Part shown: piece after piece, positions 1 to 4,958 of the stretch
How positions within the stretch are numbered: position 1 is the first letter of the stretch
How the letters are laid out: the number at the start of each line of letters is the position of its first letter
Assembly: GCA_900770055.1 (NCBI GenBank)
Contig: CAAGJD010000209.1
Coordinates: 1 to 5,506 of the forward strand
Length of the DNA: 5,506 nucleotides
Reading direction: 5' to 3'
DNA from: Acholeplasmatales bacterium
GTDB taxonomy: Bacteria > Bacillota_I > Bacilli_A > Acholeplasmatales > Anaeroplasmataceae
Position numbers and translations under genes: made by a program
Notes under the pieces: generated by a model
Seen by the model: only the letters and a program-made list of their open reading frames with translations
The model's database searches: none
Told to the model about the DNA's origin: nothing

Positions 1-1
1 T

Positions 2-295
2 AGAAAACAAAATAAAAAAGAAGTAAAAGCTAACAACAAAGCTGAAAAGAAAGAAGCAAAAACAGCAAAACGAGTATTAAAGGCTCAAAATAAGGATGTT
101 AAGGCTGAAAGAGTATTTGAAATTAATCCAAATCATCCAATATTTAATAAGCTTGAGGATTTATATACAAACAACCCTCTTGAATTAAATAAGGTAGTAA
201 ATATTTTATATGCTGAGGCACTTCTTCAAGAAGGTATTTTACCTGATGATTCTAAGGCTTTAGCTAACGCAATTAATGAATTATTAATGAAATAA
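2..295 (+). CDS. htpG: Molecular chaperone HtpG (Hsp90 family), C-terminal fragment
   Basis: The frame is open from the left edge to a TAA at 293-295 and gives the last 97 residues of a protein. Residues 37-97 match the end of bacterial Hsp90 (HtpG): an RVFEINPNHPIF motif, then two amphipathic helices ending in LYAEALLQEGILPDD and a short final helix. In the family this C-terminal domain is the constitutive dimerisation interface of a cytosolic ATP-driven chaperone that helps remodel client proteins. The ATPase and middle domains lie outside the window. Residues 1-36 are a Lys/Ala/Glu-rich low-complexity stretch (12 Lys, 6 Ala, 4 Glu) just before the conserved motif, where many homologues have only a short loop. 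A strong terminator follows 7 nt after the stop, so this is the end of its transcript. Identification rests on the C-terminal motif alone but is fairly secure. Confidence 0.85.
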   Translation, partial: RKQNKKEVKANNKAEKKEAKTAKRVLKAQNKDVKAERVFEINPNHPIFNKLEDLYTNNPLELNKVVNILYAEALLQEGILPDDSKALANAINELLMK

Positions 296-301
296 TATCC
301 T

Positions 302-331
302 AACCCAGTTTTGAAAATAAACTGGGTTTTT
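302..331 (+). terminator. Rho-independent terminator of htpG
   Basis: A perfect 10-bp stem (302-311 with 319-328, AACCCAGTTT/AAACTGGGTT) has a 7-nt loop and continues into a T run at 327-331. It lies 6 nt after the htpG stop and separates htpG from the MATE gene. On the opposite strand the A-rich left flank gives only a weak tail. Confidence 0.9.
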
Positions 332-350
332 AAATATTTAAAAATTGTGA

Positions 351-371
351 TACTTTTTCCTTACAAAGTAA
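351..371. promoter_or_regulatory. Operator-like inverted repeat over the MATE -35 box
   Basis: Two overlapping dyads are visible: TACTTT (351-356) with AAAGTA (365-370), 8 nt apart, and the compact TTAC-AAA-GTAA at 361-371. The second coincides with the -35 element, so a dimeric regulator bound there would block RNA polymerase. TACTTT/AAAGTA-type half-sites resemble those described for HxlR/MarR-type winged-helix repressors, which often control efflux pumps. No regulator gene is in the window, so the assignment is inference, and short AT-rich dyads also arise by chance. Confidence 0.4.
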
Positions 372-388
372 TATATTAAGAGTATAAT
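361..388 (+). promoter_or_regulatory. Sigma-A-type promoter of the MATE gene
   Basis: A consensus -10 TATAAT sits at 383-388 and a -35-like TTACAA at 361-366, with a 16-nt spacer. Transcription would start near 395, giving a leader of about 20 nt before the ATG at 415 that contains the ribosome binding site. The upstream terminator makes a dedicated promoter necessary here. Confidence 0.75.
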
Positions 389-414
389 CGTAGAGGAAAT
401 AAGGGAGTGATAAA

Positions 415-1863
415 ATGGCTAAAATGGATGAAAAGAGAAGAGAAATGATTTTAAAGGGCGATTTATTAAAAACTATTTTAATAATATGTATGCCTTTAGC
501 TTTATATCAGTTTTTTAATAGCTGTTATACCTTACTTGATCAAATCATTTGTGCTCAGATTTCAACTACTGCTCAAAATGCTGTATCCTCAATAGGACAA
601 ATCAAAAATGCAATATCAGCCTTTGGTGCTGGACTTGCGGCAGGTGGTGGAGTTTTAGTTTCTAGATATTATGGTTCAGGTGATGTTAATAAGGCAAGAC
701 ATGCTAGTTCTAATCTATTTTTTATGTCGATATTATTAAGCTTCGTTTTAATGATTATTTTGATTCCTCTTGCCGAGCCTATAATGATGCTTTGCCAAAT
801 CGCACCTGATTCTATAGCTATTGGTGTAGGCTTTTTTAGACTTCAGCTATTAGAATTAGCCTTTGTATCATTAAATAGTGTTTTTATTGGTTTAGAGAAA
901 GCTAAGGGAAATTCTAAAATAGTATTAAAGCTTAATATTTTAGTTTTAGTTATTAAGCTTGCTTTAACTGTCTTATTTATTTTTGGTTTTAAATTAAAGG
1001 ATATTGTTTTTGTTGAGCTTGCGACAATTATAGGACAAATGGTTTTAACAGGAATTGGCTTATATTATTTATTTAATAAAAATAATATTATAAGATTATC
1101 AATAAAAATGCTTTTACCAAAGATGGAATATACACTAAAAATATTAAAGCTTTCTATTCCAATTTTCTTAGGAAAATTTGTTATGTCATTAGGAAAGGTT
1201 GTTGTTAATGGCATGTGTGGTAGCTATTGGAATACTGCAACAGATGGTTTAATTGTCGGTACACTAGGTGTTTCTAATAATATGTGTGGTTTAATTACAA
1301 GTCCTACAAATTCATTTGAGGAGGGTGAATCCTCAATTGTAAGTCAAAATCTTGGTAATAGAAATATAAAAAGAGCTTTAAAAGCATTTACAAAAACCTT
1401 AATAGTTGCAACAATTATATCTGTTATAGGCTATGTATTAATGAGATTTATTTTTATTGATGAGCTAGTAAAATTATTTACATCAGCTGATGATAGAAGT
1501 GATTTATATAAAGAAATGGTAAAAGAAATATTTGAATATGATTCCTTAAGCATAATATCACTTGGTATTACAGCTGCCGTATTAGGACTTCTTTATGGCT
1601 TTGGTCAAACAGGACTATCTACTATATTAAATCTTTCTAGAATCGGTAGTAGAATTATAATTTTATTAGTTATGCACCAATATTTTCCTACACTTAAGCC
1701 TACTTTGTGTGCAGGCTTATCAATGGGTATAAGTAATATTGTAATTCTAGTATTTTCATTAATATTTTTGTTACTTTTCTTTATTAGAATTAAAAAGCAT
1801 GGTTATAAGGGTATGAAAATTACAGACCCTGAGCCTGAAATGACTGAATTAAAATATGATTAA
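415..1863 (+). CDS. MATE-family multidrug/toxin efflux transporter
   Basis: This 482-residue integral membrane protein has the length and about 12 hydrophobic segments typical of MATE exporters (NorM/DinF group, COG0534), which pump cationic drugs, metabolites or toxins out in exchange for Na+ or H+. Two homologous lobes show: residues about 17-220 carry FGAGLAAGGGVLVSRYYGSG (70-89), and the equivalent place in the second lobe carries FEEGESSIVSQNLGNRN (301-317). This repeated G-x-S-x-x-x-S-x-x-x-G pattern after TM2 and TM8 is the family hallmark. A basic N-terminus (KRR) fits a cytoplasmic start, and the tail after about residue 459 is hydrophilic. The start at 415 is backed by GGGAG at 403-407, 7 nt upstream; Met4 at 424 is a poorer choice. 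The gene has its own promoter, a candidate operator and its own terminator, so it is probably monocistronic. The substrate cannot be predicted. Confidence 0.92.
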   Translation: MAKMDEKRREMILKGDLLKTILIICMPLALYQFFNSCYTLLDQIICAQISTTAQNAVSSIGQIKNAISAFGAGLAAGGGVLVSRYYGSGDVNKARHASSNLFFMSILLSFVLMIILIPLAEPIMMLCQIAPDSIAIGVGFFRLQLLELAFVSLNSVFIGLEKAKGNSKIVLKLNILVLVIKLALTVLFIFGFKLKDIVFVELATIIGQMVLTGIGLYYLFNKNNIIRLSIKMLLPKMEYTLKILKLSIPIFLGKFVMSLGKVVVNGMCGSYWNTATDGLIVGTLGVSNNMCGLITSPTNSFEEGESSIVSQNLGNRNIKRALKAFTKTLIVATIISVIGYVLMRFIFIDELVKLFTSADDRSDLYKEMVKEIFEYDSLSIISLGITAAVLGLLYGFGQTGLSTILNLSRIGSRIIILLVMHQYFPTLKPTLCAGLSMGISNIVILVFSLIFLLLFFIRIKKHGYKGMKITDPEPEMTELKYD

Positions 1864-1887
1864 GCTATTCAAATGAATAGTTTTTTT
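1862..1887 (+). terminator. Terminator of the MATE gene
   Basis: CTATTC (1865-1870) and GAATAG (1875-1880) pair around an AAAT loop. With one G-U pair and two A-T pairs the stem reaches 9 bp (1862-1870/1875-1883), followed by a T run to 1887. The hairpin begins inside the stop codon. The stem is AT-rich, so some read-through into the next operon is possible. Confidence 0.75.
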
Positions 1888-1900
1888 CTTTATTTAGTAG

Positions 1901-1906
1901 TATAAT
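1901..1906 (+). promoter_or_regulatory. Candidate -10 box of the GNAT-Nudix operon
   Basis: A consensus TATAAT lies 17 nt before the GNAT ATG, without a recognisable -35 at 16-18 nt spacing. Transcription would start near 1913, at the very edge of the GAGGTG ribosome binding site, leaving an unusually short leader of about 11 nt. It may be genuine or a chance match in AT-rich DNA, with the operon instead fed by read-through past the weak MATE terminator. Confidence 0.35.
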
Positions 1907-1923
1907 TATTTTGAGGTGTTATA

Positions 1924-2328
1924 ATGTTTGAAGTCAGTAAAAGCTTTACAGTCGATGAATACATTGAATTTAGAAAAATCAGCAACTGGAAGGATATATC
2001 ATACGAGCAATCCTTAAACTCAGTTTTAAATAGTGCTTATCTAATAGCAATTAAGGATGATAATAAAACTGTAGGTATTGCAAGATGTATAACTGATATG
2101 GGCTATTTATTTTTACTTTGTGATATTATGGTATTACCAGATTATCAAGGTAGAGGTATTGGTAAAATGCTTGTTGATGGATTAATTAAAAGAATAAATG
2201 AAGATAATAAAAATAATTATTATAAAATTTATATTATGTCATTAAAGGGTAAGGAAGGCTTTTATAGAGCCTGTGGCTTTGATGATGTTATCGCAACAGG
2301 ACTACAAATTGAGCATATGGAGGAATAA
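1924..2328 (+). CDS. GNAT-family N-acetyltransferase
   Basis: This 134-residue protein is the size of a minimal single-domain GNAT enzyme, which transfers acetyl from acetyl-CoA to an amine. The central strand DIMVLPDYQ (about 67-75) runs into QGRGIG (75-80), the Q/R-x-x-G-x-G/A pyrophosphate-binding loop of motif A, followed by the helix KMLVDGLIKRI. A late motif, KGKEGFYRACGF (about 107-118), holds the Tyr that often acts as the general acid. Residues 40-58 (LIAIKDDNKTVGIARCITD) form the usual beta2-beta3 hairpin. No signal peptide is present, so it should be cytosolic. GAGGTG at 1913-1918, 5 nt before the ATG, supports the start. Only 3 nt separate its stop from the Nudix start, so the two are co-transcribed. 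The acceptor cannot be told from sequence; a small amine, antibiotic or protein N-terminus/lysine are all possible. Confidence 0.88.
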   Translation: MFEVSKSFTVDEYIEFRKISNWKDISYEQSLNSVLNSAYLIAIKDDNKTVGIARCITDMGYLFLLCDIMVLPDYQGRGIGKMLVDGLIKRINEDNKNNYYKIYIMSLKGKEGFYRACGFDDVIATGLQIEHMEE

Positions 2329-2331
2329 TTT

Positions 2332-2868
2332 ATGGAAATGCGTGAAAAGAAAATTGAAGGTACTACAATATTTGATGGAAAGGTTGTAAGGCTTGATAAG
2401 GATAAAGTATTATGTCCTAATGGAAAAGAATCATATCGTGAAATTATAAGACATCCAGGTGGTGCTGGTATTTTATGTATTACTAAAGAAGATAATGTTT
2501 TATTAATTAAGCAATTTAGATATGCTTATGATGAAGTAATTTATGAAATCCCTGCTGGAAAGCTTGAGCATAATGAGGATCCTTATTTAGCTGCCTTAAG
2601 AGAATTTGAAGAAGAAACAGGTAATAAAGCAGAAGAGCTTATTTCACTTGGTCATATTTATCCAACTTGTGGTTATTCTGCTGAAAAAATATATTTATAT
2701 TTAGCATTAAATGTATCACCATGTGAAAGACATTTAGATGAGGATGAGGTTATTGAGATTGAATATGTCCCACTTAATAAGGTTAAAGAAATGATCTTAA
2801 ATGGTGAAATTAAGGATGCTAAAACTATTTGTGCGATTACTCAATATTTATTAAAATATAATAAATAA
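2332..2868 (+). CDS. Nudix hydrolase, ADP-ribose pyrophosphatase type
   Basis: This 178-residue cytosolic enzyme has a near-perfect Nudix box at residues 76-98 (G-x5-E-x7-REFEEETGN), with the metal-binding REFEEE core at 90-95; only the last hydrophobic position is replaced (Asn98). The flanks fit the ADP-ribose pyrophosphatase (NudF-like) subgroup: IIRHPGGAGIL (38-48), VLLIKQFRYA (56-65) and EIPAGKLE (72-79) upstream, and YPTCGYSAEKIYLYLA (110-125) downstream. The family cleaves ADP-ribose to AMP and ribose 5-phosphate with Mg2+, removing a reactive product of NAD turnover. The diagnostic proline usually found in the S/T-P-G turn is Cys113 here. The start at 2332 is set by GGAGGA at 2319-2324, inside the GNAT gene and 7 nt upstream; Met3 would be too far. 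It is the second gene of the operon, before a strong terminator. Substrate is likely ADP-ribose or a related NDP-sugar. Confidence 0.9.
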   Translation: MEMREKKIEGTTIFDGKVVRLDKDKVLCPNGKESYREIIRHPGGAGILCITKEDNVLLIKQFRYAYDEVIYEIPAGKLEHNEDPYLAALREFEEETGNKAEELISLGHIYPTCGYSAEKIYLYLALNVSPCERHLDEDEVIEIEYVPLNKVKEMILNGEIKDAKTICAITQYLLKYNK

Positions 2869-2873
2869 TGATT

Positions 2874-2920
2874 AAAAGGAGATTATAGTAAATCATTTTA
2901 TAATCTCCTTTTTATTTTTT
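2874..2920 (+). terminator. Strong terminator of the GNAT-Nudix operon
   Basis: A perfect 14-bp stem (2874-2887 with 2899-2912) with AAAAGGAGATTATA as its left arm and an 11-nt loop is followed by a T-rich tail (2909-2920). It starts 5 nt after the Nudix stop. Because the left arm begins with AAAA it could also work on the other strand. Confidence 0.92.
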
Positions 2921-2950
2921 AAAAAAATTAATAGAAATATATATTTAATA

Positions 2951-2959
2951 TGCTAAAAT
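2951..2959 (+). promoter_or_regulatory. Extended -10 promoter of the Sel1-repeat gene
   Basis: TGCTAAAAT is an extended -10 (TG-n-TAAAAT, -10 hexamer at 2954-2959). No good -35 is found; the best at 17-nt spacing is ATAGAA (2931-2936), which fits the idea that the TG extension compensates. The start would be near 2966, giving a leader of about 28 nt to the ATG at 2994. A terminator just upstream means the gene needs its own promoter. Confidence 0.5.
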
Positions 2960-2980
2960 TAAGTAAAGAATGATTTTATC

Positions 2981-2986
2981 GAGAGG
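2981..2986 (+). promoter_or_regulatory. Ribosome binding site that fixes the Sel1 gene start
   Basis: GAGAGG lies 7 nt before ATG 2994, 1 nt before ATG 2988, and downstream of ATG 2970. Only the 2994 start has normal spacing, so the longer reading from 2970 is unlikely. Confidence 0.75.
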
Positions 2987-2993
2987 TATGCTT

Positions 2994-4724
2994 ATGAAGA
3001 TTTGTAAAACTATTGAAGAATTTATTAAATACGCTAAAAAATATGCTTTAGAAGATCTATCCTTTGATAATTCTCAAAAATATATAGAATTAGTTGAATA
3101 CTTAACTGAAAACTATTGTAACGATAAAGATGGACTTTATTCATATTTATTAGGCTATTGTTATTATCATGGTAAAGGAGTAGCACAAGATTATGAGCAA
3201 GCAGCACATTGGTTTAATGAAGGAGCAATACTAGGCTTTAAGGATGCTCAAATAAGCTTATCTATTTGTTATGCTAATGGCTATGGAGTAGAAAAAGATA
3301 AAAATAAAGCAAATTATTGGAATCAAAAAGCAGAAAAACAAGATTATTTAAATGATGAACAATCATTTCATAATTTTTCAAAAAAAAATAATGATAAAAA
3401 GAATATCTTAAGCACAACTGGTTATATGAATCTATTAAAAGACTTAAGTGATACAGAAGAAAAAAAATTTAATTTACTATTAAAAGCTTCAGATGAAGGT
3501 GATGCAAATTCTCAATATGAGTTAGCAATGTTGTATTCAACAGGAGATTGCATTGAACAAGATTTTGTTAAAGCATTTTATTGGTGGCAAAAGGCAGCCG
3601 AGCAAGGCCTAGCATCAGCACAGTATGAGCTAGGTAGGTGTTATGCTAAAGGAAAAGGAGTAGCTCAAGATTACAAAGAAGCAGTATCTTGGTACACTAA
3701 AGCAGCAAAGCAAGAGCATGCAGATGCTCAAAATAATTTAGCTCTTTGTTATGAAAATGGTGATGGTGTTGATAAAGATTTATCTAAAGCAATATATTGG
3801 TATCAAGAAGCAGCCCAAAATGGATCTGCAGTAGGTCAATATAATTTAGCTCTTTGTTATGAAAATGGTGATGGTGTAGAAAAGGATTTATCTAAAGCAG
3901 CATATTGGTACACTAAGGCAGCTGAACAAGGTTATACAGATGCTCAAAATAATTTAGGAGCTTGTTATGCAGGAGGAGAAGGTGTACCTCAAGATTATGA
4001 AAAAGCAGTATACTGGTATATGCAGGCAGCTGAGGAATGCTGTATAGAAGCCCAATTTAATTTAGCTGTTTGTTATGAACAAGGTGACGGTGTAGATAAA
4101 GACTATGAATTAGCAGTGTATTGGTATACTAAAGCAGCTGAGCAAGGTCATCCAAGGGCCCAAAATAATTTAGCTCTTTGTTATGAAAATGGTGATGGTG
4201 TAGAAGAAGATTTGTCTAAAGCAGTATATTGGTACACTAAAGCAGCCGAGCAAGGTCATACAATAGCTCAATTTAATTTGGGTATTTGTTATGAATATGG
4301 TGATGGTGTAGAAGAGGATTTGTCTAAAGCAGCATATTGGTACACTAAGGCAGCTGAACAAGGCGATCAAATAGCTCAATATAATTTAGCAAATTGCTAT
4401 TATTTTGGTGAAGGCACAGCAAAGAATTATATTATGTCTTTTTATTGGTACACTAAATCAGCCGAGCAAGGCCATAAAGGTGCCCAATTTAATTTAGGTT
4501 ATGCATATTATAATGGTCATGGTGTAAATAAAGATATAAATAAAGCTATTAGTTGGTGGAAAAAGGCTGCCGAACAAGGCCACGCATCAGCTCAATACAA
4601 TTTAGGTGTTTGTTATGAAAATGGCTATGGAGTTGCTAAAGATATATCTCAAGCAATTTATTGGTATAAAAAGGCAGCCGAGCAAGGCCATGAAGATGCT
4701 AAAAAAGCTTTAGAAAATTTATAA
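2994..4724 (+). CDS. Sel1-like repeat (SLR) protein, 13 repeats
   Basis: The 576-residue protein is a helical-repeat solenoid with no signal peptide, membrane segment or catalytic domain. Residues 1-50 form a short helical cap. Sel1 repeats 1 and 2 span about 51-86 and 87-122; a 52-residue charged, repeat-free linker follows (about 123-174); then 11 repeats of exactly 36 residues run from 175 to about 570 with no insertion or deletion. The consensus is xNLGxCYxxGxGVxKDxxKAxYWYxKAAEQGxxxAQ, the classic Sel1 pattern (TPR-like alpha/alpha units). SLR proteins act as scaffolds in protein-protein interaction, in signalling, stress response or host contact; the partner here is unknown. Cys stands before the conserved Tyr in 11 of 13 repeats (not 3 and 12). 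An ATG at 2970 would add 8 residues but lacks a binding site and lies only 10 nt after the -10 box. The gene is flanked by terminators, so monocistronic. Family assignment is secure; function is not. Confidence 0.92.
   Translation: MKICKTIEEFIKYAKKYALEDLSFDNSQKYIELVEYLTENYCNDKDGLYSYLLGYCYYHGKGVAQDYEQAAHWFNEGAILGFKDAQISLSICYANGYGVEKDKNKANYWNQKAEKQDYLNDEQSFHNFSKKNNDKKNILSTTGYMNLLKDLSDTEEKKFNLLLKASDEGDANSQYELAMLYSTGDCIEQDFVKAFYWWQKAAEQGLASAQYELGRCYAKGKGVAQDYKEAVSWYTKAAKQEHADAQNNLALCYENGDGVDKDLSKAIYWYQEAAQNGSAVGQYNLALCYENGDGVEKDLSKAAYWYTKAAEQGYTDAQNNLGACYAGGEGVPQDYEKAVYWYMQAAEECCIEAQFNLAVCYEQGDGVDKDYELAVYWYTKAAEQGHPRAQNNLALCYENGDGVEEDLSKAVYWYTKAAEQGHTIAQFNLGICYEYGDGVEEDLSKAAYWYTKAAEQGDQIAQYNLANCYYFGEGTAKNYIMSFYWYTKSAEQGHKGAQFNLGYAYYNGHGVNKDINKAISWWKKAAEQGHASAQYNLGVCYENGYGVAKDISQAIYWYKKAAEQGHEDAKKALENL
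3144..3359 (+). repeat. N-terminal pair of Sel1 repeat units
   Basis: Two diverged 108-bp units (3144-3251 and 3252-3359) encode repeats 1 and 2, with GKGVAQDYEQAAHW and GYGVEKDKNKANYW as their cores. They are separated from the main array by about 156 bp of non-repeat sequence (3360-3515) and are less alike in DNA than the main units, suggesting an older duplication. Confidence 0.75.
3516..4703 (+). repeat. Eleven-unit 108-bp tandem DNA array inside the Sel1 gene
   Basis: Units start at 3516, 3624, 3732, 3840, 3948, 4056, 4164, 4272, 4380, 4488 and 4596, each exactly 108 bp and in frame. Several stay very close in DNA: units 5, 6 and 9 share a run of over 30 bp covering the LALCYENGDGV codons (starts at about 3734, 3842 and 4166), and units 6 and 10 share a run of over 30 bp covering AAYWYTKAAEQG (about 3897 and 4329). 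Such identity, including synonymous sites, points to recent duplication or gene conversion, and unit gain or loss would keep the frame. Confidence 0.9.
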
Positions 4725-4777
4725 TTATTAAATAAAAAAATAAAGATAAATAAATTAAATAAATAATATTCGGTTTA

Positions 4778-4830
4778 AAAGGGGATTTTATTAGATTTTT
4801 AGTAAAAATCCCCTTTATCCTCTTATTTTT
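4778..4830. terminator. Terminator after the Sel1 gene, possibly bidirectional
   Basis: A perfect 12-bp stem (4778-4789 with 4805-4816, AAAGGGGATTTT/AAAATCCCCTTT) encloses a 15-nt loop. The plus-strand tail is T-rich (4814-4816, then TTATTTTTTT at 4823-4832). On the minus strand the A-rich sequence left of the stem supplies a U tail only weakly. It is 53 nt after the Sel1 stop and lies between two convergent genes. Confidence 0.8.
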
Positions 4831-4869
4831 TTGTGATAAAACCCGAGTTTGCCTCGCTATAACAAAACG

Positions 4870-4935
4870 AAAGACTGAAAAACCTTGATATGATGCTGTT
4901 ATTTGCTCATAAACCAGATTTTCAGTCTTTTTTTT
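4870..4935. terminator. Elaborate hairpin downstream of the transposase (terminator / IS-end structure)
   Basis: A perfect 12-bp outer stem (4870-4881 with 4919-4930, AAAGACTGAAAA/TTTTCAGTCTTT) encloses 37 nt, which can fold further: TATGA (4889-4893) pairs with TCATA (4907-4911), and GC (4895-4896) with GC (4905-4906) after a one-base bulge, leaving a symmetric 7x7 internal loop. On the plus strand the stem runs straight into 8 T (4928-4935), a good terminator of transcription heading into the transposase gene from the wrong side. On the minus strand it lies 30 nt after the transposase stop with a poorer tail (TTTCGTTTTGTT) and could terminate that mRNA. Direction is undecided. Confidence 0.65.
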
Positions 4936-4958
4936 ATGCACTACATTTATGCACTACT
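4933..4958. repeat. 13-bp direct tandem repeat next to the transposase stop
   Basis: TTTATGCACTAC occurs at 4933-4944 and again at 4946-4957, a 13-bp period differing only in the last base of each unit (A/T). It fills the space between the hairpin and the transposase stop. Possibly a transposase binding site near the IS end or a small slippage duplication. Confidence 0.8.

Noticed and set aside
2..295. tRNA or other structural RNA genes anywhere in the window
   Set aside because: I saw no tRNA-like cloverleaf, CCA end, rRNA segment or GC-rich conserved RNA against the AT-rich background.
332..414. Riboswitch or attenuator in the MATE leader
   Set aside because: The predicted leader is only about 20 nt; the symmetry lies upstream of the transcript start, so it can only act as DNA.
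4170..4379. Minus-strand 69-residue open frame with two similar halves
   Set aside because: Its internal repetition mirrors the 108-bp Sel1 units on the other strand; it is an antisense shadow with no start signals.
3516..4703. CRISPR array suspected from regular direct repeats
   Set aside because: The 108-bp period is in frame, has no unique spacers, and encodes clean Sel1 repeats.
4831..4863. Possible promoter TTGTGA ... TATAAC in the spacer
   Set aside because: The spacing is 21 nt, too long for a sigma-A promoter, and no gene on the plus strand follows.
4699..4941. Minus-strand 80-residue open frame with a hydrophobic tail
   Set aside because: It overlaps the end of the Sel1 gene and both spacer hairpins, has no ribosome binding site, and its codons come from A/T-rich repeats and stem arms; it looks like a chance frame.
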